Counted from the stretch's first letter, positions 9,101 through 19,179 are shown. The stretch is DNA of 64,000 nt from RYN-230 sp963844695 (GCA_963844695.1 CAWJPL010000043.1:30915-94914), one strand, 5' to 3'. Program-made: numbers and translations. Notes: generated by a model from the letters alone, not told the origin.

Positions 9101-9430
9101 CAACAGGTGATGGACCTTGCGTGTGCGCTCACCTGCCCGGTAGATCGTGGATATCTCGGTAGAGAGCATGAAACGCGTCGGCTGATCACAAGTCGGCGGT
9201 GAGTTCCGTCGTAGCTGGGCCGCCAGGTCGGGGCGTAGTTGGAGTAAGCCTGGTTCGGCGGGAACCAGGGTCTGGCCGAGTTCTTCCGCCCAGCCGGGAT
9301 GGGTGAAGTCCCCGGTCCCGACGACCGTCACGCCCTTGCGCAGCGCCCACCAGGCCAGCCTGGGAATGTCACAGTTCTTGCTGCACGCCCGGGAGAAGCG
9401 TGAGTGGATATGCAGGTCGGCGTGAAACAT
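6188..9430 (-). CDS. PHP-domain / zinc-ribbon / UvrD-type helicase fusion
   Basis: A 1080-residue two-enzyme protein. Residues 1-240 are a PHP-type metal-dependent phosphoesterase (TIGR00375-like) with HIHSRFS, the STEIS glutamate, VPAHIW and NSDAHS as metal-binding motifs. Residues ~273-297 form a small zinc ribbon (CGV...CPHC). After a linker rich in Gly, Pro and Ala comes an SF1A helicase: Walker A AGPGTGKT near 508, motif II VDEYQD near 675, GDPDQAIYRFRG, TMHAAKGLEF near 978, and motif VI FVGMTRAR. Both halves keep their key residues, so both may be active. A DNA-repair role is inferred. The ribosome binding site is weak. No partner gene is adjacent. Confidence 0.9.
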   Translation of the reverse strand: MFHADLHIHSRFSRACSKNCDIPRLAWWALRKGVTVVGTGDFTHPGWAEELGQTLVPAEPGLLQLRPDLAAQLRRNSPPTCDQPTRFMLSTEISTIYRAGERTRKVHHLLYAPTLEAAGKITAALAKVGNLASDGRPILGLDSRHLLDITLNAGPGCYLVPAHIWTPWFAVLGSKSGFDVVADCYGDLAGQVFAVETGLSSDPPMNWMCSSLDGYRLVSNSDAHSPPMLGREATTLDVELDYFAIERALRTGSGLQGTVNFFPEGGRYHLDGHRKCGVRLEPAQSAAYEGICPHCGKPLTIGVLNRVTELADRVEGYRPDAAANSVNLVSLPDVVAELLGTGPKSKKVDAEVSRLVAALGPELAILLAVPPAELSRAGGGLLAEAITRLRAGAAYKEAGYDGEYGVIRLFGPGELDRGTAALFDMATGSLAGAVPAPRQPGPQAAGPGPAHEGAPAPGGARDQPGQDGGAPGGVADEGSPGAAPDGSLLDRLDPQQRAAAAAPAPLMIIAGPGTGKTRTLTHRLAAAVAEQGVPAEACLALTFTRRAAEEMRERLAALLGRRAGRLTVTTFHGLGLTILRECHDLAGLTADFTVADEKTALEVAAELTGSARGGRALLADAAADPQARDTLRQGLAARDLVDFDGLVELAVEVLDAEPAVAVRLRARWPWISVDEYQDIDAAQYALLRLLAGDGTGLTVIGDPDQAIYRFRGADVGFFLRFGQDYPGAGTAVLSANYRSGPGIVAGALQAIAPATLVPGRVLRAARGDVPSTKIRFHEAADPAGEAAWIAEAIDRLLGGSSFHSLDSGRADGHGHGGIGLADIAVLYRTDAQASSLGQGLTRAGLPFQKRSHDLLERRPGVSEILRELPSGGLAPGELIPAGLAPGGVPRPVPAGTAVATQLRAAVSRLAVAAEAARAAGGRGGLSGPDLRTAGEVLAPLARRCGDDMEQFRTEIALGAEVDALDPRADAITLLTMHAAKGLEFEVVFLAGCERGLLPLWLPGAAPETRPDPAEERRLLFVGMTRARSHLLLSCAARRSRHGSSAETGVSPFLSAIDPGLLERSAPPRSRRPADRQLRLL

Positions 9431-10133
9431 CCTGGGTCGCTGGCTGCTTTCTCCGTCGTCGTGCCGAAGCCCCCGTGAGCTCTCGGCAGGTACCTGGTTC
9501 CGCGGATCACCCCGCGGCTCGTCCCGGCTGGCCCGGGTCGGGATTCCTGGACCGCCCGCCGGGCCGGAACCTGGGGGCCCATCCCCGGGCCGCCCCCTGC
9601 CGGGCCACGACCAGGGCTCGTGACCTGGCCTTACGCAGCGGGCTGGGTCGCTGCTGCCGCCGCGGATTCGCCTGCTACGTCTGGGATCCTGTCACGACGG
9701 CCGGTGCTGCGAGGCGTGGTTCAGGCTACGCGCCGGCCGGGTTCCGGGGCTCAGGTGCTGGCTGGCCTTCTCCGGGCCTCGCCCCTGTCGGCCAGGCCTG
9801 GCCTTCCCAGCCGTCGGCGCGGCCAGGAAGGCCCGCCCGCAGCGGCCTGTGCCTCAGCCTGGCCCGGCCTGCTCGTACTTCCGCCTGTCCATTGACCCCG
9901 CGGCGCCGGTTACCCGGGGGCGCGGCCCTGGGCCGGCTTCTATCCGGCTGGAGTGGCCCGCGCCCGCAACAGGGAGGGCGCGGCCGGCCTCCCATTGGGT
10001 ATGAGCAACAATGCATAAGTGGGCCCGCTGAGATGACCCAATGTTCACCGGTGGTTACACCGATGAAGACGGGCTGAGAGGTGACCGCGGTGCGGGAGGG
10101 AAGGCCAGCGGGACGGCCGGAAAGGAGTGCGCC
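9431..10133. other. 703-bp intergenic stretch, no supported gene
   Basis: Upstream of the leftward helicase gene and the rightward small membrane gene, so it should hold both promoters. Open frames exist on both strands, but none has a ribosome binding site or a recognisable domain, and all look like GC-rich chance frames. The last 130 bases turn more AT-rich and probably contain the promoter of the gene at 10134. One short inverted repeat (GGCCTTCC...GGAAGGCC) lies near 9800. Confidence 0.5.
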
Positions 10134-10355
10134 TTGCTCAGTGACCTGGCTGCTCTGACGCCTCCCGCGGTTGTGTCCGTGGCCTTCCTGATCGGGGTGG
10201 GACTCTTCCTGCGTCATCAGCTTGGGCCCAAGCGTGAGTCTGCAGAAGACGAGTACCCGGAGGATATTTCCGGCGACGGCGGGATTCCGCACGGTGATGG
10301 TCCGCAGAGTGATGCTTCGCAGTCGGCAGCATCACCTGATCGCGGTGAGCTGTAG
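10134..10355 (+). CDS. small single-pass membrane protein
   Basis: A 73-residue protein I do not recognise. It begins at a TTG chosen because AAAGGAG stands 6 bases before it; longer frames upstream have no such signal. A single hydrophobic helix (VVSVAFLIGVGLFL, about residues 12-27) is followed by a basic residue cluster and an acidic, Ser/Asp-rich tail facing the cytoplasm by the positive-inside rule. It lies just ahead of lsr2 in the same direction, but an independent lsr2 promoter is visible between them, so a shared role is not implied. Confidence 0.65.
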   Translation: MLSDLAALTPPAVVSVAFLIGVGLFLRHQLGPKRESAEDEYPEDISGDGGIPHGDGPQSDASQSAASPDRGEL

Positions 10356-10523
10356 GGCGCGTTCAGAACGAAGCGCCAACCGTCAGTGGGGGCGGGATAC
10401 ATCGGCGCAGCTGATTGCGGGCACCCTATCCATGTTCGATTACGCAGAGTTACAGCAATCTTCCGGGTAGTCCGCTAGGTCATGCCGCTCAGAGAACTTT
10501 GACCGCGTTTCCTGGAGTAAGAA

Positions 10524-10553
10524 TTGGCAAACGCAAGCGGTGCATGGTATATC
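10524..10553 (+). promoter_or_regulatory. predicted lsr2 promoter
   Basis: TTGGCA at 10524-10529 and TATATC at 10548-10553 are separated by 18 bases. They lie in a locally AT-rich stretch 45-75 bases before the lsr2 start. This is a plausible housekeeping-sigma promoter, judged by eye. Confidence 0.5.
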
Positions 10554-10597
10554 TTTGGCAACCTAAAATAGTTGCTCCAGCGGAAGGGCTGGCACCC

Positions 10598-10930
10598 ATG
10601 GCACAAAAGGTTCAGGTGCTCCTCGTCGATGACCTGGATGGGGGCGAGGCGACTGAGACCGTGGCCTTCAGTCTCGATGGCACCACCTACGAGATCGACC
10701 TCAGTTCAGATAACGCGGGCAAGCTCCGCAAAGAGTTTGCGCCCTACGTTGACCATGCACGCAAGGCAAGTGGTGGCGCGGCTGGCACCCGCCGCCGGCG
10801 CACCAGGACTGGACCGGGCCGGGAGCGCAGCTCGGAAATCCGGGCCTGGGCCAAACAGCGCGGCTACAAGGTGAGCGAGCGCGGCCGGATTCCGGCCCAG
10901 ATCATCTCGGAGTACGACGCAGCCCACTAG
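10598..10930 (+). CDS. lsr2: Lsr2 nucleoid-associated protein
   Basis: A 110-residue xenogeneic silencer that binds AT-rich DNA in the minor groove and bridges it, the actinobacterial counterpart of H-NS. The N-terminal dimerisation domain starts MAQKVQVLLVDDLDGGEA and contains TVAFSLDGTTYEIDLS. A basic linker (TRRRRTRTGPGRER) leads to the C-terminal DNA-binding domain with IRAWAKQRGYKVSERGRIP, including the RGR AT-hook-like motif. GGAAGGG precedes the ATG by 9 bases. In this window its likely targets are AT-rich spots such as the hydrolase operator at 1400-1442, but that is only inference. Confidence 0.96.
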   Translation: MAQKVQVLLVDDLDGGEATETVAFSLDGTTYEIDLSSDNAGKLRKEFAPYVDHARKASGGAAGTRRRRTRTGPGRERSSEIRAWAKQRGYKVSERGRIPAQIISEYDAAH

Positions 10931-10942
10931 GGATTGCGTCAA

Positions 10943-11017
10943 AGGGCCCGCAGGTGCCCCGTGGCGTACCAGTTTCCGCAGGACTCTGGAGCACGCCGCG
11001 GGACCCGTGCGGGCCCT
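10943..11017 (+). terminator. long inverted repeat downstream of lsr2
   Basis: A perfect 10-base pair of arms (AGGGCCCGCA at 10943-10952 and its complement at 11008-11017) encloses about 55 bases starting 12 bases after the lsr2 stop. It could end lsr2 transcription. There is no U-tract and the loop is long, so confidence is modest. Confidence 0.35.
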
Positions 11018-11067
11018 GTGCTTTGCGGCCAGGCCATCCGGGGTGCTTTGTGGCCAGGCCATCCGGG
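11018..11067. repeat. tandem duplication of a 25-bp unit
   Basis: Two head-to-tail copies (11018-11042 and 11043-11067) differ at one base. They lie in the 630-bp non-coding stretch between lsr2 and clpC. That stretch otherwise holds GC-rich filler, the predicted ClgR box and the clpC promoter, with no supported gene. Confidence 0.75.
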
Positions 11068-11360
11068 GACCGAGTCATCCCGGATCCCCGGCCCGGGATC
11101 GTGCCATCCAGGGCCGCGCTCTCCGGAACCAGGCCACCCGGTACCGGGCCACCCGGTACCAGCCGTCCGCTCCTCAGCCATCTGGACCGTGGGCCGGAGC
11201 CCCCGGCAGCAGAGCTAGCCGCCATCTCGGGCCCGAGCCCGCCCGGCCGGGCCTGGCCCGGGCCCGGCACCGGCCGCAGGCGCCTCGCGGGTGAACTTAG
11301 CGGCCGCCGGGCTCGTTGGTATCAGTATGAGGCGGTGCTGGTCGCAGCAGGGTCGAGGCC

Positions 11361-11377
11361 GTTCGCTTGCGGCGTAC
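11361..11377 (+). promoter_or_regulatory. predicted ClgR operator upstream of clpC
   Basis: GTTCGCTTGCGGCGTAC is a partial dyad with the CGC-N5-GCG core known for ClgR, the activator of clpP and clpC genes in actinobacteria. It lies 185 bases before the clpC start. No clgR gene is in the window, so this rests on motif and position. Confidence 0.45.
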
Positions 11378-11561
11378 AGGGAACACCTTCGCCCCTCCCG
11401 GGGGTTGGATGGGATGAAGGTCCTCAAGCCGGGGAACTGTTTAGTCAAGTGCCGCATATCGCGCGGTGCGTCGTCCGGCGTGCGGGCTACCATGCGGAAG
11501 GACGGGCCCCGGAACATCCGGACATCTGGGTCCCCCCGACCGCTCTGTGAGGAGCGAGGCG

Positions 11562-14099
<2,538 letters not shown>

Positions 14100-14120
14100 C
14101 CCGCACCAGCACACGATCAA

Positions 14121-14159
14121 CGTGGAGCGGCGGTCCCCTTCCGGGGCCGCCGCTCCACG
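14121..14159 (+). terminator. terminator hairpin after clpC
   Basis: A 13-base perfect stem (14121-14133 with 14147-14159), extended inward by CCCC/GGGG around TTCC, begins 21 bases after the clpC stop. It is very stable. The usual U-tract is missing, as is common in GC-rich actinomycetes. Confidence 0.8.
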
Positions 14160-14208
14160 CATGTGCTCCCGGGGAGTCCAGGGGGCCGCGGCGGTCCAGG
14201 AGGTCGTA

Positions 14209-14314
14209 GCCTGCGCACGGCGCCGGGGAGGCGGGGCCCGCCGCAGGCGGGTGCTTGTCCAGGGGGCAGCCTGCGTACGCGCCGGGGAGGCGGGGCCCGC
14301 CGCAGGCGGGTGCT
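14209..14314. repeat. two direct copies of a 46-bp GC-rich unit
   Basis: Copies at 14209-14255 and 14269-14314 share the core GGGGCCCGCCGCAGGCGGGT and differ at only a few bases; the core itself can fold (CCCGCC...GGCGGG). They fill the gap between the convergent clpC and mutY genes, next to the REP-like element at 14318-14376. Confidence 0.75.
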
Positions 14315-14317
14315 CGC

Positions 14318-14376
14318 CGAGCCGGCGTTCGGCGCGGAGCGGCGAGCGGGGGGTCCAGGGGGGTCGTCCCCCCGGA
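14318..14376 (-). repeat. REP-like element, copy A, after mutY
   Basis: Starting directly at the mutY stop codon and read leftward: a hairpin of GGGGGG-ACGA-CCCCCC, then a block CCCCCCGCTCGCCGCTCCGC leading into GCCGAACG. Nearly the same block follows the aminotransferase gene at 29080-29122, and the hairpin recurs after dnaJ at 50714-50783. It probably serves as a transcript end and may be a dispersed genomic repeat. Confidence 0.65.
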
Positions 14377-15312
14377 CTAGTACTGCGTCCCGGGCAGCGC
14401 GAATCGTCCGTCCGGCAGCGGATCGACCAGGCCGTCCGCCACCAGGCCGTCCAGGGCCCGGTGGCGCTGCAGCTGATCCGCCCAGGCCGCCTCGAGTTGC
14501 GAGCCTGGCACCGGACCCGCGCAGTCGCGGAGCACGGCCAGCAGCCGTCCGCGGCACTGCCGGTCGGTGCCCTCGTACTTCTGGCTGCGCCGCGGGCCGC
14601 CGTCCGCGGGATGCCCGGCCCGGCGCCACGCGCAGCGGGCTGCCACCGGGCAGCTCAGGCACTGCGGCCGGACCGCGGTGCAGACCAGCGCGCCGAGTTC
14701 CATGACGGCCACCGACCATCGTGCGGCGACCGCGGCCCGCTCCGGCAGCATTGACTCGGCCAGCCGCCGCTCCGCCACCGACGGGCTGGGTGGCGGCAGC
14801 TCACGGCCGCTGACCAGCCGGGCCAGCACCCGCCGGACGTTGGTGTCCAGTACCGCGTGGCGCTGGCCGAAGGCGAAGCTGGCGACCGCGGCGGCCGTAT
14901 AGGAGCCGATGCCGGGCAGTTCTCTCAGCGCGTCCGCCGACGGCGGCACCTCGCCGCCGTGCCGGTCTACCAGGGCCTGGGCCGTCGCGTGCAGGCGGAT
15001 CGCCCGCCGCGGGTAGCCGAGACGGCCCCAGGCCCGCACCGCGTCCCCGGCCGGGGACGCCGCCAGCGACGCGGGCGTCGGCCACCGGGCCAGCCAGGCC
15101 GCATAGGCCGGCAGCACCCGGGCGACGGGCGTCTGCTGCAGCATGACCTCACTGACCAGGACGGCCCAGGGCGTGGCATCGGGCCGCCGCCAGGGCAGGT
15201 CCCGCTGATGAGCGGCGTACCAGTCCAGGATGGCCGCCGCGTCCGGCCTCACCAGGTCTGGCGTCACTGGGTCCGGCGTCACCGGGTCCGGCGTCACTGG
15301 GTCTGGCGTCAT
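14377..15312 (-). CDS. mutY: A/G-specific adenine glycosylase MutY
   Basis: Removes adenine mispaired with 8-oxoguanine. The HhH-GPD glycosylase core has SEVMLQQTPVARV with the catalytic Glu near 54, the helix-hairpin-helix LPGIGSYTAAAV, and the catalytic Asp near 155 (VLDTNVRR). A [4Fe-4S] site follows the pattern C-x6-C-x2-C-x5-C near 208-224. It lacks the C-terminal NUDIX-like domain of E. coli MutY, as is usual for actinobacteria. The start is unclear: the first 20 or so residues are a pentapeptide repeat in which every unit offers a GTG or ATG. I took the only ATG (15312); the frame is open to a GTG at 15378. No ribosome binding site stands out. It sits beside the radA-disA repair genes. 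Confidence 0.93.
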   Translation of the reverse strand: MTPDPVTPDPVTPDPVTPDLVRPDAAAILDWYAAHQRDLPWRRPDATPWAVLVSEVMLQQTPVARVLPAYAAWLARWPTPASLAASPAGDAVRAWGRLGYPRRAIRLHATAQALVDRHGGEVPPSADALRELPGIGSYTAAAVASFAFGQRHAVLDTNVRRVLARLVSGRELPPPSPSVAERRLAESMLPERAAVAARWSVAVMELGALVCTAVRPQCLSCPVAARCAWRRAGHPADGGPRRSQKYEGTDRQCRGRLLAVLRDCAGPVPGSQLEAAWADQLQRHRALDGLVADGLVDPLPDGRFALPGTQY

Positions 15313-15327
15313 TAGGTCTGGAATCAC
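15238..15327 (-). repeat. 15-bp minisatellite spanning the mutY start
   Basis: Six tandem 15-base units encode VIPDL, MTPDP, VTPDP, VTPDP, VTPDL and VRPDA at the mutY N-terminus. Each unit begins with GTG or ATG, so the array provides six in-frame candidate start codons. The central units differ only at third positions. Confidence 0.85.
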
Positions 15328-15533
15328 CCGATTTGAGTCACTGGGTGCGCGGTCACCATGGCGCTTCGATCCTCGCACGCCCGGGCGAGTTGACGGGCGG
15401 GTGCGGGTTTACCGGAGGATCCCGCACGGGTCTGCCCAAAAGTCCTCCGAAGTCCGCCCCCACCTGCCATAATGCCGCGCCCTTCCGGCGGGTCGGCAGG
15501 GTCGGCAGGGTGACGGCGAAGCATACTGCTCGC

Positions 15534-16295
15534 ATGCCTCACGGTCCCGCTGACCAGCCCAAAAGCGCTGCTGCGGTCAATGTCTACTGGCGGCGCAGGG
15601 TCATCGCCCTGGTCGCCGGCCTCGGCATGCTCTCGCTGGTCACCTGGACCCTGAACGGGGCGCTGGGCAGCGGAAGCACCGGACGGACCACTGACCTGTC
15701 CCAGACCACCGGCCATCACTCCGCCCGGCCGGCCCCGGGCTCCGGGTCCACCACGCCCGGCACCGTGCCCAGCAGTCCGGTACCCAGCCGTGCGGGGGCC
15801 GGCGCGGCGGGCGCGACTCCGTCCCCCAGCGGGAAGCCCACGCCCACTCCGTCCTCGCCCGCGACGCACCATGCGGCCCCGGCGGGTGCCTGCGCCGCAG
15901 CGAACCTCGTGCTGAGCCTGACCTCCGCCCGGTACAGCTACCCCGCACACGTCCGTCCCCAGTTCGACGTCAGCGTGGTGTCCACCGCCCGCGGCCGGTG
16001 TACCGCCGCCCTGGGGGCTGCTCACCTGCACGTCCGGATCAGGGCGGGCGGGAAGGCCCGGGTCTGGGACTCCGCGGACTGCGCCCGGCCCGCCGCCGCC
16101 CGGGTGACGAGGCTGGCCCGGGGCGTCCCGGTGGTGGTCCAGTTCAGCTGGAACCGGACGACCTCGGCCCCCGGCTGCCGTCTCCCGCACCGGGCCGTCC
16201 GGCCGGGCACCTACACCGCCACGGCGTACAGCGGGAACCGGAGCAGCCAGGCCATGGTCTTCGTGCTGAAAGGCCGCGGGATCGCGGTTCGCTAG
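15534..16295 (+). CDS. membrane-anchored extracytoplasmic hypothetical protein
   Basis: A 253-residue protein I do not recognise by name. A cytoplasmic basic N-terminus is followed by one transmembrane helix (VIALVAGLGMLSLVTWTL, about residues 23-41). Next is a Ser/Thr/Pro-rich linker (residues ~45-120), then an extracytoplasmic beta-rich domain with four or five cysteines (CAAANL, GRCTA, DCARP, PGCRLP) that probably form disulfides. The arrangement resembles adhesin- or immunoglobulin-like wall proteins. The ATG at 15534 is used; a GTG at 15510 is possible. It is convergent with disA, 7 bases apart, and its upstream end faces the mutY start divergently. No function is assigned. Confidence 0.75.
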   Translation: MPHGPADQPKSAAAVNVYWRRRVIALVAGLGMLSLVTWTLNGALGSGSTGRTTDLSQTTGHHSARPAPGSGSTTPGTVPSSPVPSRAGAGAAGATPSPSGKPTPTPSSPATHHAAPAGACAAANLVLSLTSARYSYPAHVRPQFDVSVVSTARGRCTAALGAAHLHVRIRAGGKARVWDSADCARPAAARVTRLARGVPVVVQFSWNRTTSAPGCRLPHRAVRPGTYTATAYSGNRSSQAMVFVLKGRGIAVR

Positions 16296-16302
16296 CCCGC
16301 GT

Positions 16303-17451
16303 TCAGGAGTACTTCTCCAGCAGGGTCACCTCGGCCAGCCGGGACAAGCCCTCCCGGACCGCCCGGGCCTCCGGCTCGGCCACGCCATCCACCGCCTGAA
16401 GCTCGGCCACGCTGGCCGCCAGCAGCTTGTGCAGGCCGCCGAAGTGCTCCACCAGCTGCTCGGCCACGGGCCGGGGCAGCCGCGGCACCTTGGCCAGCAG
16501 CCGGTACCCGCGCGGCTCGACCGGCTCGTCCAGCATGCCGGACCCGCCGAGCCCGAGCACCGTCGCCACCGTGGCCATGTCCAGCAGCTCTTCCGGGGAC
16601 AGCCGCTCCAGCTCGCCGAGGACCCGGTCAACCTCGTCACCCGGGCCGCCGCCGCCCGCCGCCGGCAGGTAGTCCTGGACCACCAGCTGCCGCTCGAAGC
16701 CGCTGCCCGCGATGAGCTCGTCGAGCTGGAGCGCGAGCAGCCGCCCGTCGGTACCCAGTTCGACCTTGTAGCCCTCGATCTCACCCGCGATGCGCCGGAC
16801 CATCTCCAGCCGCTGGGCCACCGCGGTCACGTCGCGCGCGGTCGCCAGGTCCTCGATCTCGTGCGCGGTCAGCGTCCCCGACACCTGATCCAGCCGGAGC
16901 TTGTAGCGCTCCAGCGTGGCCAGGGCCTGGTTGGCCCGGGACAGGATCGCGGCCGAATCCTCCAGCACGTAACGCGCCCCGTCCAGGTACAGGGCGATGA
17001 TCCGCATCGACTTGCTGACCGAGATCACCGGGCAGCCGGTCTGCCGGCCCACCCGCTCCGCGGTCCGGTGCCGGGTCCCCGATTCGTCGGTCGGCAGCGT
17101 GGGGTCAGGGACCAGGTGCACGGCCGCCCGGACGATGTACTCGGCCCCGCCGTCGAGCACGATGGCGCCGTCCATCTTGGCCAGCTCCCGCAGCCGGGTC
17201 GCCGAGAACGGCACCCGCAGCTCGAAACCGCCGGAGCACACTTCGTCTACGGCGGGCCCGTCGCCGAGCACGATCAGCGCGCCGGTGTTCCCGCGCAAGA
17301 TGCGCTCCAGCCCGTCGCGGAGCATGGTGCCCGGGGCCAGGGCCGCCAGGGCGGCCCAGCGGCGCTCGTCTCTGCTCTTGACGTCTGTGCTCTTAGCGTC
17401 CCTGCTCTTGACGTCCGTGACCTTGGCGTCCCGGTTCTTGTCGGTTGGCAC
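16303..17451 (-). CDS. disA: diadenylate cyclase / DNA integrity scanning protein DisA
   Basis: Condenses two ATP into c-di-AMP and scans DNA for branched structures. The DAC domain has the DGA motif near residue 93 (MDGAIVLDGGA) and the RHR motif near 125 (GTRHRTAERVG), both intact. A helical spine precedes the C-terminal helix-hairpin-helix DNA-binding domain (LVEHFGGLHKLLAASVAELQAVDGVAE), for 382 residues in total. The first 28 residues are an unusual charged repeat (DVKSR/DAKST units, see repeat feature). It lies 64 bases behind radA in the same direction, the conserved radA-disA order. Its product is the ligand of the ydaO riboswitch at 5243-5372. Confidence 0.97.
   Translation of the reverse strand: MPTDKNRDAKVTDVKSRDAKSTDVKSRDERRWAALAALAPGTMLRDGLERILRGNTGALIVLGDGPAVDEVCSGGFELRVPFSATRLRELAKMDGAIVLDGGAEYIVRAAVHLVPDPTLPTDESGTRHRTAERVGRQTGCPVISVSKSMRIIALYLDGARYVLEDSAAILSRANQALATLERYKLRLDQVSGTLTAHEIEDLATARDVTAVAQRLEMVRRIAGEIEGYKVELGTDGRLLALQLDELIAGSGFERQLVVQDYLPAAGGGGPGDEVDRVLGELERLSPEELLDMATVATVLGLGGSGMLDEPVEPRGYRLLAKVPRLPRPVAEQLVEHFGGLHKLLAASVAELQAVDGVAEPEARAVREGLSRLAEVTLLEKYS
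17368..17430 (-). repeat. 15-bp minisatellite at the disA N-terminus
   Basis: Four tandem 15-base units encode DAKVT, DVKSR, DAKST and DVKSR, followed by a partial unit. They lie just before the conserved DisA core. The extension is not part of the usual family N-terminus. Confidence 0.75.
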
Positions 17452-17515
17452 ACGACCCCCGGAGGTTGCTGGACCGGCCCAGTGTATCGGCGGCCCCAGA
17501 CCACCGGCCGCCGAT

Positions 17516-18997
17516 TCAGCCGCCGAAGGCGGCGGCCATCGCCTCCCGGATGTCCTCGGCCTCCCGCACCTCGATCGCCCCGGGAGAGGAGGACGCTGCG
17601 GAGCCCGCCGGCATCGAGCCCGCGGGCACGATCGCCAGCCGGAACCCCATCCGTTCTGCCTCAGCCAGCCGGCGCTGCACCCCGGTGACCCGGCGTACCT
17701 CGCCGGCCAGGCCCACCTCGCCGACCGCCACCACCGAGCCGGGCACGCTCAGGTTCACCACCGCGCTGGCCAGGGCGAGGGCCACGGCCAGGTCCACGGA
17801 CGGCTCGCCGAGCCGGACCCCGCCCACCGTCGCCGCGTACACGTCCTGCTTGCCCAGCTTCAGGTCGGCCCGCCGGGACAGCACCGCGAGGACCATGCCG
17901 ACCCGGGAAGCGTCCAGCCCGGAGGTCACCCGGCGGGGTATCTCCAGCGCGGACGGCGCCACCAGCGTCTGCACCTCGGCGAGCAGCGGGCGGCGGCCCT
18001 CCAGGGTGACGGTCACGCACGTGCCGGGCACCGCGTTGCGCCGGTGGGTGAGGAAGAGGCCGCTTGGGTCGGGCAGCTCGGTGATCCCCTGCTCGCCAAG
18101 GTCGAAGCAGCCGATCTCGTCGGTGGGGCCATAGCGGTTCTTCACCGCCCGGACCATGCGGAACTGGGCGTGCCGGTCGCCCTCGAAGTGCAGCACCACG
18201 TCCACCAGGTGCTCCAGGGTCCGCGGCCCGGCGACCGACCCGTCCTTGGTCACGTGCCCGACCAGCACCGTGGTCACCCCGTGCTGCTTGGCCACCGCGA
18301 TCAGGGCGGCGGTGACCGCGCGGATCTGGCTGACCCCGCCGGGCGCGCCGTCTACCCCCTCCATCGTGATGGTCTGCACCGAGTTGACGATCAGCAACTG
18401 GGGCCGGACCACCGCCACGTGGCCGAGCAGCGCGGCCAGGTCGGTCTCCGCGGCCAGGTAGAGGTTCGCGGCCACGGCGCCGATCCGGTCCGCTCGCAGC
18501 CGCACCTGGGCGGCGGATTCCTCGCCGGTGATGTACAGGACCGGCCCGGTTCCAGCGGCGTGGGTCCCCGCCTCCAGCAGCAGGGTGGACTTGCCGACGC
18601 CCGGCTCTCCCGCCAGCAGCACCACCGCCCCGGGCACCAGGCCGCCACCGAGAACCCGGTCCAGCTCGTCGAGCCCGGTCGGGCGGGCTCCTGCGGCGGT
18701 GGCGTCCACCTCGCCGATGGGCATCGCGGGACTGGTAGGGGCGATCGCGGCGGGCGGCCCGCCGAGGCCCGCACCCAGGCCACCACCGTTCAGGCCGGTC
18801 CCCCCGAGCCCGTCCAGCCCGGCGCCGAGGCCGGCCAGGGCCGCGCCGCCGAAACCGGTCGCCCGGGCCACCCGGGAGACGGCGGCCTGCTCGACCGTGC
18901 CCCAGGCCTGGCACTCACCGCAGCGGCCGGACCATTTCGTGGTGCGCCAGCCGCATTCCGCGCACTGGAACGCCGGGCCCGCCGAGGACTTCGCCAT
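17516..18997 (-). CDS. radA: DNA repair protein RadA (Sms)
   Basis: A 493-residue RecA-like ATPase that drives branch migration in recombinational repair. The N-terminal C4 zinc finger is complete (CAECGWRTTKWSGRCGEC). Walker A GEPGVGKST lies near 135. The RadA-specific motif reads KNRYG near 286, in place of the common KNRFG, a conservative change. The C-terminus is the Lon-protease-like domain (VYAATVGGVRLGEPSVDLAV). A Gly-rich spacer (residues ~45-80) between finger and ATPase is longer than usual. The ATG at 18997 directly precedes the finger; upstream frame extension is GC-rich filler. disA follows in the same operon. Confidence 0.96.
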   Translation of the reverse strand: MAKSSAGPAFQCAECGWRTTKWSGRCGECQAWGTVEQAAVSRVARATGFGGAALAGLGAGLDGLGGTGLNGGGLGAGLGGPPAAIAPTSPAMPIGEVDATAAGARPTGLDELDRVLGGGLVPGAVVLLAGEPGVGKSTLLLEAGTHAAGTGPVLYITGEESAAQVRLRADRIGAVAANLYLAAETDLAALLGHVAVVRPQLLIVNSVQTITMEGVDGAPGGVSQIRAVTAALIAVAKQHGVTTVLVGHVTKDGSVAGPRTLEHLVDVVLHFEGDRHAQFRMVRAVKNRYGPTDEIGCFDLGEQGITELPDPSGLFLTHRRNAVPGTCVTVTLEGRRPLLAEVQTLVAPSALEIPRRVTSGLDASRVGMVLAVLSRRADLKLGKQDVYAATVGGVRLGEPSVDLAVALALASAVVNLSVPGSVVAVGEVGLAGEVRRVTGVQRRLAEAERMGFRLAIVPAGSMPAGSAASSSPGAIEVREAEDIREAMAAAFGG

Positions 18998-19179
18998 GGC
19001 CCGGACGCTACCCGCAGGTACCGACAGCGGGGCCTGACGACACTCCGGGGCGGCGACACTCCTGCGGCCGCTGCGGTGAGCAACTCCGCGCGCCGCGCCG
19101 CATAAGCTGGCCAAGGCGGATCGATCGACGCCGGGGGATCCCGGGATACGGTCCGCAGCAGAGTGCGGAAGGAGCCCCG

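Noticed and set aside
9400..10077. 225-codon plus-strand frame in the gap before lsr2
   Set aside because: Composition is Arg/Gly/Pro/Ala-rich chance sequence without domains or a ribosome binding site; it overlaps the helicase gene start.
14163..14376. Protein-coding interpretation of the GC-rich stretch between clpC and mutY
   Set aside because: The open frames arise from two copies of a 46-bp repeat plus the REP-like element and have no start signals.
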